Shown piece by piece: positions 1-8,696 of a DNA stretch of 27,491 nucleotides. The translations under genes and the position numbers were made by a program. The notes beneath the pieces are model-generated. The model searched no databases, was not told where the DNA came from, and saw nothing but the letters and a program-made list of their open reading frames with translations. Location of the stretch: positions 1 through 27,491 of the forward strand of contig JBHEMU010000117.1 in assembly GCA_046262415.1 (NCBI GenBank), given 5' to 3'. Position 1 is the stretch's first letter. The number at the start of each line of letters is the position of its first letter. This DNA is from JACDAS01 sp046262415 (lineage in GTDB: Bacteria > Actinomycetota > Thermoleophilia > Gaiellales > Gaiellaceae).

Positions 1-520
1 CGTCGCCCACGGCGTCCGGGAAATCGTCCCACTCCCGGATCGAGTTCGCGAGGGGGCGGGCCTCCGCGTCCCGCCCGAGGACGAGCAGCGCGAGCGCGGC
101 GGCGTAGCGGCCGATCGGGGACTCCGCCTCGGCGCTTCCGATCTCGAGCGCCCACTCCGCCTCACGCTCGGCACCGGCCCAGTCGCCCGCCAGGACGCGT
201 GCCTTCAGCGCCCCGATCGGCCTGCCCCAACTGCCCGGGGGCGCCTCGGCGAAGCTCTCCCGGTAGCGCTCGGCCGCCCGCGCCAGCCAGCCGGCGGCCT
301 CGTCGCGTCGACCGACCAGCAGGAGGGCGAGGCCCGCCCCGGCAGCGGCGTTGCCGAGCCGCGTCAGCTGCCTCTGGCGCGCGTCGGGGTCCGAGGCCGC
401 AGGCAGGCGCTCCTCACCGTCTCGGTACCTGGCGAGCTGGCGCTCGACGTGGTCGGTCCAGGGCTCGCCGGTCAAGAGGACCGAGTATGGCAGCAGCACT
501 GGGCCGAAGGGGCGTCTCAT
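1..520 (-). CDS. TPR-like hypothetical protein, N-terminal part (runs off the window)
   Basis: The reverse strand is open from an ATG at 520 to the window edge, 173 codons with no stop. The product begins MRRPFGPVLLPYSVLL and is rich in Ala, Glu, Arg and Leu. Helical segments such as GRRDEAAGWLARAAERYRES and GDWAGAEREAEWALEIG look like tetratricopeptide-type hairpins that repeat every 35-40 residues. I do not recognise a specific family. The gene is divergent from the FadB/J-like gene with only 56 bp between the two starts, so the promoters must sit close together. A weak GAGG lies about 9 nt upstream of the ATG. The C-terminus and any further domain lie outside the window. Confidence 0.6.
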   Translation of the reverse strand, partial: MRRPFGPVLLPYSVLLTGEPWTDHVERQLARYRDGEERLPAASDPDARQRQLTRLGNAAAGAGLALLLVGRRDEAAGWLARAAERYRESFAEAPPGSWGRPIGALKARVLAGDWAGAEREAEWALEIGSAEAESPIGRYAAALALLVLGRDAEARPLANSIREWDDFPDAVGD

Positions 521-576
521 CGACTAACCTCGGCGCTCCCGCATGGGCGCGTTACCCGACTCGACGGCGGACCGGC

Positions 577-2553
577 GTGGCTGAGACGGAGTTCCGTCTC
601 GCGCCGGTCGAGCACGCAGCGGGGCGAATCGCCCTCGTCACGATCGACAACGGAGACCCCGGACAGCCCACTACGTTCGGACGGCACGCGCTCGAATCGC
701 TCGAGCTGCTGCTCGCCCGGCTCGCGGAGGACGACTGGGCCGGGCTCCTCCTGACGGGGAAGCCGGGCTTCTTCGCCGTGGGAGCCGACATCGACGAGTT
801 TCCGAACGCCTCCGCCGAGCTCGCCAGGGCGGGCAGCAGGGCCGGCCATGAGCTCTTCGGCCGGATCCGCTCGCTGCCCTACCCCACGCTTGCGGCGATC
901 AACGGCGCCTGCCTCGGCGGCGGCGTCGAGCTCGCACTGCACTGCGACTACCGGACGATCTCGAGCGCGGTGCGCCACTTCTCGTGCCCGGAGGTCTTCC
1001 TCGGCATCTTCCCGGCGTGGGGCGGGACCCAGCTCGTGCCGAGGCTCGTCGGCGCGGAGGCAGCCGTCAGGTTCATCGTCGAGAACCCGCTGCGGCAGAA
1101 CCGCATGCTGAACGGGCGCAAGGCCAACGAGCTCGGCTTCGCCGACGTCCTGCTCGAGCCGGCCGGCTTCCTGGACGACTCGCTCGCCGTGCTCGCGGAG
1201 CGAGCCGGGGACCATCCTCGGCAAGTTGCGGGGCAGAGGGATCTGGGGGATCTGGCCGAGGTGGTGCGGAAGGCGCGGGCGCGGCTCGAGGATCAGCTGC
1301 ACGGGGCGGCGCCGGCTCCCTACGCGGCGCTCGACCTGATCGAGGGCGCCGCGGGGTGGACGCTCGAGGAGGGCTACCGGGCGGAGGAGGACGCGATCGC
1401 CGAGCTCCTGCCGGGGCGCCAGGCGCAGGCCTCGATCTACTCCTTCGACCTCGTCGAGCGCCGGGCGAAGCGGGGGCCCGGCATCCCGCCGGCGGAGCCT
1501 CGTCCGTTGCACCGCGTCGGCGTCGCGGGCGCCGGCCTGATGGCGACCCAGCTCGCGTCGCTCTTCCTGCGCCGGCTCGAGCTACCGATCGTCCTCTGCG
1601 ACGTGAAGCAGGAGATCGTCGACGCCGCGCTCGAGTCGATCCGAGGGGACCTCGCCGGCCAGGTGGCCAGGGGACGCTACGACGAGGAGCGGGCGGGCGC
1701 TCTCGCGTCGCTCGTGACCGGCTCGACCTCCTTCGACGGCTTCGGCGGCTGCGATCTCGTACTCGAGGCGGTCTACGAGGACCTGCAGGTGAAGCAGGAG
1801 GTCTTCGCCGCGGTCGAGGAGGTCGTCGCGCCGGCGTGCGTGCTGGCGACGAACACCTCCGCGCTCTCGATCACGGAGCTCGGCTCGGGCCTGCGCCGCC
1901 CGGAGCGGCTGGCCGGGATGCACTTCTTCAACCCGGTGGCGGTGATGCCGCTCGTCGAGCTGGTGCGGACGCCGGCGACGGACGACGTGACGCTGGCGAC
2001 CGCGGCCGACGTGATCGCCCGCCTCGGCAAGCGCGCGGTCCTCGTCGCCGACGCGCCCGGCTTCGTCGTGAACCGGGTGCTGACGCGGATGACCCGGTCG
2101 CTGATGGACGCGCTCGAGCACGGCAACACGGTCGACGAGACGGACGAGGCGATCCTGCGCCTCGGGATGCCCATGGCCCCCTCCGTCCTGCTCCAGATGG
2201 TCGGTCCGCGGGTCGCGAACCACGTGCTGGAGACGATGCACGAGGCGTTCCCCGACCGGTTCCCGCTCTCGCCGACGTTGCGGAGCTTCGCCGAGGGCCG
2301 CGACGACATCGTCGTGGTCGAGCACGCGCCGAAGCCGGTCGAGGAGATCACCGACGCCGCGCTCGCGGCCGTCTGCGACGAGGTCGCCCGCCTGCTCGAG
2401 GACGGGGTCGTGGCCGACGTCCGGGACGTGGACACCGCGCTACTCCTCGGCGCCGGCTGGCCGTTCTTCCTCGGCGGGACCAGGTTCCTCGACCAGACGG
2501 GGGTCTCCGAGCGCGTGCTGGGCAAGCAGCTGGCGGAGATCGGCGGCCGTTAG
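577..2553 (+). CDS. fadJ: FadB/FadJ-type enoyl-CoA hydratase / 3-hydroxyacyl-CoA dehydrogenase
   Basis: Bifunctional fatty-acid beta-oxidation enzyme, 658 aa from GTG 577. The reading frame is open further upstream, but that part is low-complexity Arg/Pro/Ala sequence and lies over the divergent gene, so I start at VAETEFRL. Residues about 1-290 are a crotonase fold with GADIDEF at 69-75 and the two hydratase glutamates E118 (GGGVEL) and E139 (CPEVFLG). Residues about 312-658 are the 3-hydroxyacyl-CoA dehydrogenase: NAD loop GAGLMA at 318-323, then HFFNP with catalytic H449 and E461. Spacing closely matches E. coli FadB (E119, E139, H450, E462), although the protein is shorter than FadB/FadJ. 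The third glycine of the usual GxGxxG is Ala here. It may work with the acyl-CoA synthetase at 16820. No thiolase is visible nearby. Confidence 0.93.
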   Translation: MAETEFRLAPVEHAAGRIALVTIDNGDPGQPTTFGRHALESLELLLARLAEDDWAGLLLTGKPGFFAVGADIDEFPNASAELARAGSRAGHELFGRIRSLPYPTLAAINGACLGGGVELALHCDYRTISSAVRHFSCPEVFLGIFPAWGGTQLVPRLVGAEAAVRFIVENPLRQNRMLNGRKANELGFADVLLEPAGFLDDSLAVLAERAGDHPRQVAGQRDLGDLAEVVRKARARLEDQLHGAAPAPYAALDLIEGAAGWTLEEGYRAEEDAIAELLPGRQAQASIYSFDLVERRAKRGPGIPPAEPRPLHRVGVAGAGLMATQLASLFLRRLELPIVLCDVKQEIVDAALESIRGDLAGQVARGRYDEERAGALASLVTGSTSFDGFGGCDLVLEAVYEDLQVKQEVFAAVEEVVAPACVLATNTSALSITELGSGLRRPERLAGMHFFNPVAVMPLVELVRTPATDDVTLATAADVIARLGKRAVLVADAPGFVVNRVLTRMTRSLMDALEHGNTVDETDEAILRLGMPMAPSVLLQMVGPRVANHVLETMHEAFPDRFPLSPTLRSFAEGRDDIVVVEHAPKPVEEITDAALAAVCDEVARLLEDGVVADVRDVDTALLLGAGWPFFLGGTRFLDQTGVSERVLGKQLAEIGGR

Positions 2554-2556
2554 CCT
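2551..2556 (+). promoter_or_regulatory. -10-like TAGCCT for leaderless start at 2563
   Basis: TAGCCT ends 6 nt before GTG 2563, so a transcript starting about 7 nt downstream would begin at the start codon. The TAG is also the stop codon of the FadB/J gene. I see no clear -35 and no Shine-Dalgarno. The same layout occurs before at least seven other genes in the window. Confidence 0.4.
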
Positions 2557-2562
2557 AGGGCC

Positions 2563-3168
2563 GTGGCCCACGACGACTGGCGAATCCGGATCGAGCTCGC
2601 CGAGCGAGAGCACGCGCACGGATTCCTGGAGCGGCTCGGCGTCGGGCTGAGCTCCCCGGCAGAGGAGCTCGCGGCCGAGCTCGCGGACCGCCGTCTCGCG
2701 GTCTCGGGCGACGACGACGTCGTCTTCGTCTACGCCGCGAGCGCGGCCGAGACCGACCAGGCCCGCCGGGTCGTGGAGGCCGAGCTCGCCGAGGGCGGAT
2801 TCGAGACGACCTCGCTGCGAGTCGAGCAGTGGCTCGACGACGAGGACCGCTGGTCGGACGACCCGCCCGGCCCGGACATCGACGAGGAGGTCCTGAGCCG
2901 GGGCTACGCGCCCTGGGAGGTCCGGGTCGAGTGTGAGTCCCGCGCCGCCGCGTCCGAGCTCGCCGACCGGCTCCAGGCCGAGGGCTACGGCGTCGTGCGC
3001 CGCTTCACGTACCTGCTCGTCGGCGCGGCCTCGAAGGAGGCGGCCGAGGAGCTCGCGTCGCGGTTGCACGGTCGTGCCGGGCCGAGCTCCGAGCTCGTCT
3101 GGGAGGTGCTGCCGCAGAATCCGTTCGCCGTCTTCGGCGGCCTGGGCGGCACCGGCACGCCGCTCTAG
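2563..3168 (+). CDS. Conserved hypothetical protein, acidic, two similar alpha/beta halves
   Basis: 201 aa from GTG 2563, starting 9 nt after the FadB/J stop and on the same strand, so probably co-transcribed at least in part. I do not recognise a named family. The protein looks like two ferredoxin-like or ACT-like halves. The first is about residues 1-90 (DDWRIRIELAEREHAHGFLERL), the second about 115-175 (YAPWEVRVECESRAAASELADRL, then EGYGVVRRFTYLLVGAASKEAAEELA). They are joined by an acidic linker (WLDDEDRWSDDPPGPDIDEE). Each half has a strand-helix-strand pattern, and the paired 'RV/RI-E' openings suggest internal duplication. No signal peptide or membrane segment is seen, so it is likely cytoplasmic. 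Coding character is strong, but function is unknown. Confidence 0.75.
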   Translation: MAHDDWRIRIELAEREHAHGFLERLGVGLSSPAEELAAELADRRLAVSGDDDVVFVYAASAAETDQARRVVEAELAEGGFETTSLRVEQWLDDEDRWSDDPPGPDIDEEVLSRGYAPWEVRVECESRAAASELADRLQAEGYGVVRRFTYLLVGAASKEAAEELASRLHGRAGPSSELVWEVLPQNPFAVFGGLGGTGTPL

Positions 3169-3281
3169 GAGAGCCCGCGGCGACGCTCCGTCGGGTATGC
3201 TCCGCCGGCGACGTTCGCCCAGGGGAATCGAGCGAACGCGCACACCCTTTAGGACATGGCGGCAGCGGACGTGCCGCGGGC

Positions 3282-5864
3282 ATGCAGAAGACCACACAGC
3301 AGCCGACGACCTCGGAGGCGCTGGACGGCCTAGCCGCCGCAGCTCTCCGCGCAGAAGCCTGGGCCGGCGAGGCGTTCCTCCGCCCCGGCGAGGATGTCGC
3401 GGCCGCGCTGGCGCCCGGAACGGCCCGCCGCAGCGCGCTCGACGCCGCCATGGCCGAGATCGAGGAGGGCATCCGGTCGCCGTCGCCCGACTGGAAGATC
3501 CGCTTCGCCCTCATGCTTGGGCTCGAGCGAGTGCTGAGCGAGCAGGCGCCCCGCCTCGCCTCCGGAACGGAGCTCCGCCGCCATCAGGTCGACGCGCTCG
3601 CGGGCATGCTGACCGAGCTGATCGCCGCCGTCGAGACGGGCCCCCCTGCGGAGGAGAACGACAACGGAGCCGCGCTCGCCGAGGACGACTCCGACGAGGA
3701 GGACGAGGAGCCCGAGGCCGAGGCCGAGGACGCGCAGTCCGAGGAACCGGCTCCCGCCGAGGATCCGGGCGCGGTTCGCCGCTACCGTTTCCGCCACCCG
3801 ACGGCCTCTGGCAAGACGATCGCCGCCGCAGGGTTCGTCGAGGCGGCGCGGACGCTGGGGGTCCTGATCCTGACCCACCGCCGGCTGCTCGTCTCGCAGT
3901 TCGACCGGGAGCTGACGGCCGAGGGCTACGGAGGCCGCTTCGAGCCCGCGATCCTGCGCGGGGCGAGGCCGAAGCACCGGCATCCGCTGACGATCCAGAC
4001 TTACGCCTGGTTCGCGCGCCACGTCTCCGAGGCCAGCCGGGAGGCGTACCAGCTCGTCATCTGCGACGAGGCGCACACGGCCCTCGGCGAGAAGACGAGC
4101 GCGGCGATCCGCAGCTTCCCCGAGCCGATCTTCATCGGCATGACCGCCACCGAGCAGCTGATCGCGAAGCAGGTCTCCGACGTCTTCCCCGCCTCCGTCG
4201 ACGATCTGCCGCTGGCCGACGCCGCGCGGCGCGGGCTGATCGCGCCGCTCCGCTGCCTGCGCGTCCCGCCCGCCGCCGCGATCTCGTCCGTGCCGATCGT
4301 CGGCGGCGACTTCGAGGAACGCGCCCTCGCCGCGGTGCTCGACCACGAGGCGCTGAACCAGGCGGCTGCGAGCCTCTACCGCGACCGGTTCGCGCACACG
4401 CCGGGCATCGTCTACGCGGCCGGGGTCGACCACGCCTACAACCTCGCCCAGGAGTTCCGCGCCGCCGGGCTCAAGGCCGAGGCCGTGAGCGGCCGGACGC
4501 CCCCCGTGCGGCTGGCCGAGACGCTGGCCGCCTACGAGCGAGGAGAGATCAACGTCCTGATCAACGCGATGCTGCTGGCGGAGGGCTGGAACTCGCCGCG
4601 CGCGACCGTGTGCATGCACCTCGCCCCGACCGCGAGCCGGCGCGTCTACCAGCAGCGGATCGGCCGCATCATGCGCATCCACCCCCGTAAGGAGGCCGGG
4701 GTCGTCCTCGACTTCGTGCCCAAGTCGGCCACGCACAACGAGCGCGTGATCTCGCTGCACAGCCTGCTCGACGCCGACTTCTACCGTGAGGGCGCCCGGG
4801 TGACGCCGGCGCCGCGGCGCCGCATCCAGCGGCGCGCGCGCCGGAAGCTGACGCCCGCACCCTGGCTCGTGCCCGTGACCCCCGACGTCAAGCGCCGGCT
4901 CGCGGTGATCATGCGCGAGTGGCAGCGCATCGACCCGCGCTTCCTGGACGAGGACGAGCAGGGGTACTGGGCCACGATCGCCGGTCGCCAGATCCGCTTC
5001 GACGAGCGGGCCGAGTTCGCGAAGAAGTTCGCCGAGGGCCGGGCCGGCAAGCGCGCGCTCGAGCAGTTCCTCGCCACGTGCGCCGCCGAGAACCCGAACC
5101 GCCGCCTGCGCATGATCGCGCTCGCCGACCGCGCGTCGATGACCGTCGAGCGAGCCGACTTCGACGACCTGGTCACGCTGGTCACGCAGGCGCCCACGTG
5201 GGAGAAGGACCGCGTTCACGGCGTCCGCATCCTGCTCCGCGGCGTCGGCGAGGGGAAGGCGGACGCGCCCGACCAGATTCTCGCCCGCTGGACGTGGAAG
5301 CTCGCACGGGCGACACGCAAGGTGCAGGACCGCCGAGCGAGCGCGGAGTTCCCAGAGGCGAAGCGGCTGCTCGGCGCGCTCGCGAACTCGCGCGGCCACC
5401 GGCACGAGGAGAACGCCGCCAAGCTGGTGAACGCCTCGCTCGAGCTGCCGCTCGACGTGGGAGTCGCGCTCCTCGCCTCCGCCGAGGGCTACACGCCGCG
5501 CGCGACGAAGCTGATCGATGCGGCCCGGGAGCGGCTCGGCTCGACCCAGGAGGTCGCGCTCGCCCTCGCCGAGAACCTGCCCGCACCGAAGGCGCAGGCG
5601 AGCCGATCGCGACGTCGCCGGCGGCGGCGGCGGGGACGTCCGCAGGGTATGGCGGCCGAGACGCAGGCTTCCGGCGCCGGGGCCGACGGCACGGGTGAGC
5701 CGGCCGTCGCCGCCGAGGCGCTCGCGAGCATCGCCGCCGCCGAGCGCGCGTCGAACGGACAGGCGCCGGCTCCGCGGAGGCCGCGGCGGGGACGCCGGCG
5801 GCCGCGCGTGGAGGCAGGTCCGCCGGCCGAGCCGGACGCCGCCCCGGCGCTGCACGACACCTAG
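3282..5864 (+). CDS. SF2 DEAD/DEAH-type helicase with acidic insert and Arg-rich C-terminal tail
   Basis: 860-aa predicted superfamily 2 ATP-dependent helicase from ATG 3282. Motif I is HPTASGKT (K178), motif II is DEAH at 262-265, motif III is TAT at 288-290 and motif VI is QQRIGRIMR at 457-465. This gives two RecA domains over about 165-480. In front of motif I lies a strongly acidic low-complexity stretch (about residues 125-160, runs of Glu/Asp/Ala). The part after about 500 is helical and unassigned. The final ~100 residues carry two basic blocks (a run of Arg near 777 and another near 840), typical of flexible RNA- or DNA-binding tails as in some actinobacterial RNA helicases and RNase E. 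The motifs resemble the ResIII/UvrB-like branch more than DEAD-box proteins. The substrate cannot be told from sequence. Confidence 0.88.
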   Translation: MQKTTQQPTTSEALDGLAAAALRAEAWAGEAFLRPGEDVAAALAPGTARRSALDAAMAEIEEGIRSPSPDWKIRFALMLGLERVLSEQAPRLASGTELRRHQVDALAGMLTELIAAVETGPPAEENDNGAALAEDDSDEEDEEPEAEAEDAQSEEPAPAEDPGAVRRYRFRHPTASGKTIAAAGFVEAARTLGVLILTHRRLLVSQFDRELTAEGYGGRFEPAILRGARPKHRHPLTIQTYAWFARHVSEASREAYQLVICDEAHTALGEKTSAAIRSFPEPIFIGMTATEQLIAKQVSDVFPASVDDLPLADAARRGLIAPLRCLRVPPAAAISSVPIVGGDFEERALAAVLDHEALNQAAASLYRDRFAHTPGIVYAAGVDHAYNLAQEFRAAGLKAEAVSGRTPPVRLAETLAAYERGEINVLINAMLLAEGWNSPRATVCMHLAPTASRRVYQQRIGRIMRIHPRKEAGVVLDFVPKSATHNERVISLHSLLDADFYREGARVTPAPRRRIQRRARRKLTPAPWLVPVTPDVKRRLAVIMREWQRIDPRFLDEDEQGYWATIAGRQIRFDERAEFAKKFAEGRAGKRALEQFLATCAAENPNRRLRMIALADRASMTVERADFDDLVTLVTQAPTWEKDRVHGVRILLRGVGEGKADAPDQILARWTWKLARATRKVQDRRASAEFPEAKRLLGALANSRGHRHEENAAKLVNASLELPLDVGVALLASAEGYTPRATKLIDAARERLGSTQEVALALAENLPAPKAQASRSRRRRRRRRGRPQGMAAETQASGAGADGTGEPAVAAEALASIAAAERASNGQAPAPRRPRRGRRRPRVEAGPPAEPDAAPALHDT

Positions 5865-5867
5865 CTT

Positions 5868-5960
5868 GGGTCCGTACCCGGATCGCCCGTGCGGTCCGCT
5901 CAGACGGAGCACGGGCAAGCCCGCGCTCCTGAGGTCGGCGTCGCAAGCGACGCCTAGCGG
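5868..5960 (+). repeat. Interspersed palindromic repeat, copy A
   Basis: A ~93-bp non-coding element just after the helicase stop. It holds two near-perfect palindromes, each centred on CAAG: one around GCACGGGCAAGCCCGCGC and one GGCGTCGCAAGCGACGCC, the latter with a 7-bp stem. A second copy in inverse orientation lies at 7700-7792. Between the copies there are two identical 25-nt blocks separated by one mismatch, and flanking similarity extends to both ends with a 1-nt indel. It looks like a REP/BIME-style or small mobile palindromic unit. It could also act as a transcription terminator. Confidence 0.8.
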
Positions 5961-5998
5961 CTTAATCTCGCCGTAACGACCGTGTAGCGCGCGGGGTC

Positions 5999-6004
5999 TA
6001 CCCT
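5999..6004 (+). promoter_or_regulatory. -10-like TACCCT for leaderless dipZ start
   Basis: TACCCT ends 7 nt before the GTG at 6012. No Shine-Dalgarno is visible before that GTG, and the -35 region has no good match. This fits a leaderless transcript beginning at or next to the start codon. Confidence 0.4.
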
Positions 6005-6011
6005 GTTCGCG

Positions 6012-7670
6012 GTGGCCGTCCTCCTCGGCATCGCCTTTCTCGCCGGCGTGATCACGTCGATCTCGCCCTGCGTCCTGCCCGTGCTGCCGATCGTCTTCGC
6101 AGGCGGCGCGAGCGGTGGACGCCGGCGCCCGTTCGCGATCATCGCGGGCCTCGTCGCCAGCTTCGCCGCCTTCACGCTCTTCGCCGCGTGGATCCTGGAC
6201 CGGCTGGGCCTCCCGAAGGACACCCTGCGCAACGTCGCCATCGGCTTCCTCTTCCTGCTCGCGGCGACGCTGATCCTGCCGAGGCTCGCCGAGCTGCTCG
6301 AGCGGCCGTTCCTGTTCCTGACTCGCCGTCGCTCGGGAGACCTGGGCGGCGGCTTCCTGCTGGGAGTCAGCCTCGGCCTCGTCTTCGTGCCCTGTGCCGG
6401 ACCAGTCCTCGGGGTGATCACGACCCAGGCCGCGTCGCTGGACTTCGGGATCGACACGGTCCTGCTCACGCTTGCCTACTCGGCGGGGGCGGCGATTCCG
6501 ATGCTCGCGATCGCGATCGGAGGCCAGCGCGCGACCGAGCGGGCACGGTTCATGCGGAGGCAGGCCGCGCGGGTTCGCCCGGCGCTCGGTGTCGTGATGG
6601 CGCTGGCGGCGCTCGCGATCGTCTTCAACCTCGATCGCAAGGCGCAGGTCGCGATCGGCGACTACACGCTCCGGCTCCAGAGCTGGACGGAGCGCACCTC
6701 GTACGCCGACCGGCAGCTCGAGAAGATCAGGGGCGAGCGCCGCGGGGCCGCGCTCGCAGCGGGAGCCGAGCAGCTCAGGGACTTCGGCCGCGCACCCGAG
6801 CTCGCCGGCATCTCGCGCTGGCTGAACACCCCCGGCGGACGTCCGCTCACGATCCGTGGTCTCCGCGGCAAGGTCGTGCTGATCGATTTCTGGACCTACT
6901 CCTGCATCAACTGCCTGCGCACGCTGCCGCACCTGAAGGCGTGGGACGCAGCCTACCGGAAGGCCGGGCTCGCGATCGTCGGGGTGCACACGCCGGAGTT
7001 CGCCTTCGAGCACGAGCCCGGCAACGTACGCCGCGCCGTCGCCCAGCTCGGTCTCCGCTACGCGGTCGCGCTCGACAACGGCTACGACACGTGGAACGCG
7101 TTCTCGAACGAGTACTGGCCGGCGAAATACCTGATCGACCGGCGCGGGCACGTGCGCTACGCGCACTTCGGCGAGGGCGAGTACGAGCGTACCGAGCAGG
7201 TGATCCGCCGGCTCCTGGGGGAGTCCGCCGCCCACACGAGGCCGGCCGCGCCCGTGCGCGACGCGACGCCGCAAGGGCGGCTGACGCCGGAGTCGTACCT
7301 CGGCTACTCGCGGCTCGACCGCTTCAGCGGATCGCCGATCCGCCAGGACCGGATGGCGCTCTACCGCTTCCCGCCCGCGCTGCCTCTGAGCACGCTCGGC
7401 TACGCCGGGGCCTGGCGCGTCGAGGCCGAGCGGATCGTCGCCGGGCCGCGGGCGCGGCTGCGGCTCCACTTCCGCGCGCGGGAGGTCCACCTCGTTCTCG
7501 GCGGCCGGGGGACCGTGGAGGTGCTCGTCGACGGCCGCCGCGAGCGGACGGTGCCCGTCGCCGGGATCACTCGGCTCTACACGCTCGCGCGCTTCCCGAA
7601 GCTCCGCGACGCGCTCCTCGAGCTGCGCTTCTCGCGGAACGTCGAGGCCTACGCCTTCACGTTCGGCTAG
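6012..7670 (+). CDS. dipZ: DipZ-type CcdA membrane domain fused to thioredoxin-like domain
   Basis: 552-aa membrane thiol-disulfide protein that would carry reducing equivalents from the cytoplasm to extracytoplasmic substrates. Residues about 1-210 form a CcdA/DsbD-like bundle of six or so membrane helices, with the two redox cysteines in SPCVLPVLP (C20) and VPCAGPVLG (C128). Residues about 260-400 are a thioredoxin/TlpA-like domain with the DipZ signature WTYSCINC (C298 and C301) and a later VGVHTPEF strand. Residues about 415-552 form a beta-rich domain similar to the C-terminal module of mycobacterial DipZ. All three parts are present, so this is a full-length DipZ-like protein. It stands alone between two inverted palindromic repeats. 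The nearest possible partner is the thioredoxin-like lipoprotein at 12974, but they are not in one operon. Confidence 0.93.
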   Translation: MAVLLGIAFLAGVITSISPCVLPVLPIVFAGGASGGRRRPFAIIAGLVASFAAFTLFAAWILDRLGLPKDTLRNVAIGFLFLLAATLILPRLAELLERPFLFLTRRRSGDLGGGFLLGVSLGLVFVPCAGPVLGVITTQAASLDFGIDTVLLTLAYSAGAAIPMLAIAIGGQRATERARFMRRQAARVRPALGVVMALAALAIVFNLDRKAQVAIGDYTLRLQSWTERTSYADRQLEKIRGERRGAALAAGAEQLRDFGRAPELAGISRWLNTPGGRPLTIRGLRGKVVLIDFWTYSCINCLRTLPHLKAWDAAYRKAGLAIVGVHTPEFAFEHEPGNVRRAVAQLGLRYAVALDNGYDTWNAFSNEYWPAKYLIDRRGHVRYAHFGEGEYERTEQVIRRLLGESAAHTRPAAPVRDATPQGRLTPESYLGYSRLDRFSGSPIRQDRMALYRFPPALPLSTLGYAGAWRVEAERIVAGPRARLRLHFRAREVHLVLGGRGTVEVLVDGRRERTVPVAGITRLYTLARFPKLRDALLELRFSRNVEAYAFTFG

Positions 7671-7699
7671 GCCGTCGCTTGCCAGCCAACGCAGCCCGC

Positions 7700-7792
7700 G
7701 GCTAGGCGCCGCTTGCGACGCCGACCTCAGGAGCACGGGCTTGCCCGTGCTCCGTCTGAGCCGACCGCACGAGCGCATCCGGGTAGAGACCC
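7700..7792 (-). repeat. Interspersed palindromic repeat, copy B (inverted relative to copy A)
   Basis: Reverse-complement copy of the element at 5868-5960, in the gap between the convergent ends of dipZ and the PAC2 gene. It carries the perfect palindrome GCACGGGCAAGCCCGTGC and the GCTTGCGACGCC-type second hairpin. Together the two copies bracket dipZ. In this position it could serve as a bidirectional terminator. Confidence 0.8.
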
Positions 7793-7798
7793 ACGCTC

Positions 7799-8689
7799 CT
7801 AGTGCTCGGTGGAGCCGCCGGGCGGCGCTCCACCCTCGTCGTGCTCCCGCAGGAAGCGCGTCAGCTCGGCCGCCAGCGCGTCGCCCGAGGGCAGGTCGCC
7901 CTCGGCCGTGCGCTCGTCTGCACGCTGCTCGAGCTCGGCGACGTACGCAGCGGTGTCCTCGTCCGAGGACACCGCCTCGCTCACCTGGTCCGAGTAGGCC
8001 TCGGCGGCGTTGCGGAGCTCGGCCGTGTCGACGTCGGTGCCGAGGAGCTTGCCCAGCCGGTCGCACAGCGCCTGCGCCGCGCGCGGGCTGGGGGTCAGGG
8101 ACACGTAGTGCGGCACCGCCGCCCAGAGACTGGCGGAGGCGAGACCCTCGCTGCGGCACACGTCGTGGAGGACGCCGACGACCCCGGTCGGCCCCTCGTA
8201 GCGCGAGGCCTCGAGCCCGAGCTCCTCGATCAGCTCCGGAGAGCTCGCGGAGCCGGTGACGGGAGCGGGTCGCGTGTGCGGCACGTCCGCGAGCAGCGAC
8301 CCGAGCGTGACGACGAGGTCGACGCTCAGCTCCTTGGCGAGCCCGACGACGAGTCCCGTGAACGCGCGCCAGCGCAGGTTGGGCTCGACGCCGAGGAGGA
8401 GGACGGCATCCCGGTCGAGGCCCGCGACGGAGGCGTGGTAGAACGCGTTCTCGGGCCAGTCGATCCGGCGCGTCACGCCCTCTGCGAGCGACACGTGCGG
8501 GCGCGTGGCCTGGAAGTCGAAGAAGCCCTCCGGGTCGATGTCGGCGAACCGCCTCGCCGCCCAGGTCTTCGCGAGGTATCCCCCGGCCAGGGAAGCTCCG
8601 TGGCCGCCGTCGTTCCAGCCGCGGAACGCCGCGACGAGAACCGGCCGCCGCAGGTTCGGGCGGCGCTCGATGCGCAGCTCCTCGGACAC
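7799..8689 (-). CDS. PAC2 family protein (proteasome-assembly-chaperone-like)
   Basis: 296 aa from GTG 8689. The N-terminal ~220 residues match the PAC2 fold seen in archaea and actinobacteria: RPVLVAAFRGWNDGG near the start, then WPENAFYHASV, LLLGVEPNLRW, VTLGSLLADVPHTRP and VGVLHDVCRSEGL, and PHYVSLTPSPRAAQALCDRL. The last ~70 residues are acidic and helical, ending in a low-complexity GGAPPGGSTEH. Family members are related to PAC2 chaperones of the eukaryotic proteasome, but their role in bacteria is not established and I would not assign one. Last gene of the five-gene minus-strand run; only 10 nt follow the ctaA stop. It also has its own -10-like box at 8697. Confidence 0.88.
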   Translation of the reverse strand: MSEELRIERRPNLRRPVLVAAFRGWNDGGHGASLAGGYLAKTWAARRFADIDPEGFFDFQATRPHVSLAEGVTRRIDWPENAFYHASVAGLDRDAVLLLGVEPNLRWRAFTGLVVGLAKELSVDLVVTLGSLLADVPHTRPAPVTGSASSPELIEELGLEASRYEGPTGVVGVLHDVCRSEGLASASLWAAVPHYVSLTPSPRAAQALCDRLGKLLGTDVDTAELRNAAEAYSDQVSEAVSSDEDTAAYVAELEQRADERTAEGDLPSGDALAAELTRFLREHDEGGAPPGGSTEH

Positions 8690-8696
8690 GCTCAGG

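Noticed and set aside
199..576. In-frame extension of the FadB/J reading frame to ATG 199
   Set aside because: The extra 126 codons encode Arg/Pro/Ala-rich low-complexity sequence antisense to the minus-strand TPR-like gene, with no family similarity.
3330..8159. Very long open frame on the minus strand across the helicase and dipZ genes
   Set aside because: It is the antisense shadow typical of high-GC DNA: composition is Arg/Pro/Gly/Leu-rich with no domain, while the plus-strand frames hold clear catalytic motifs.
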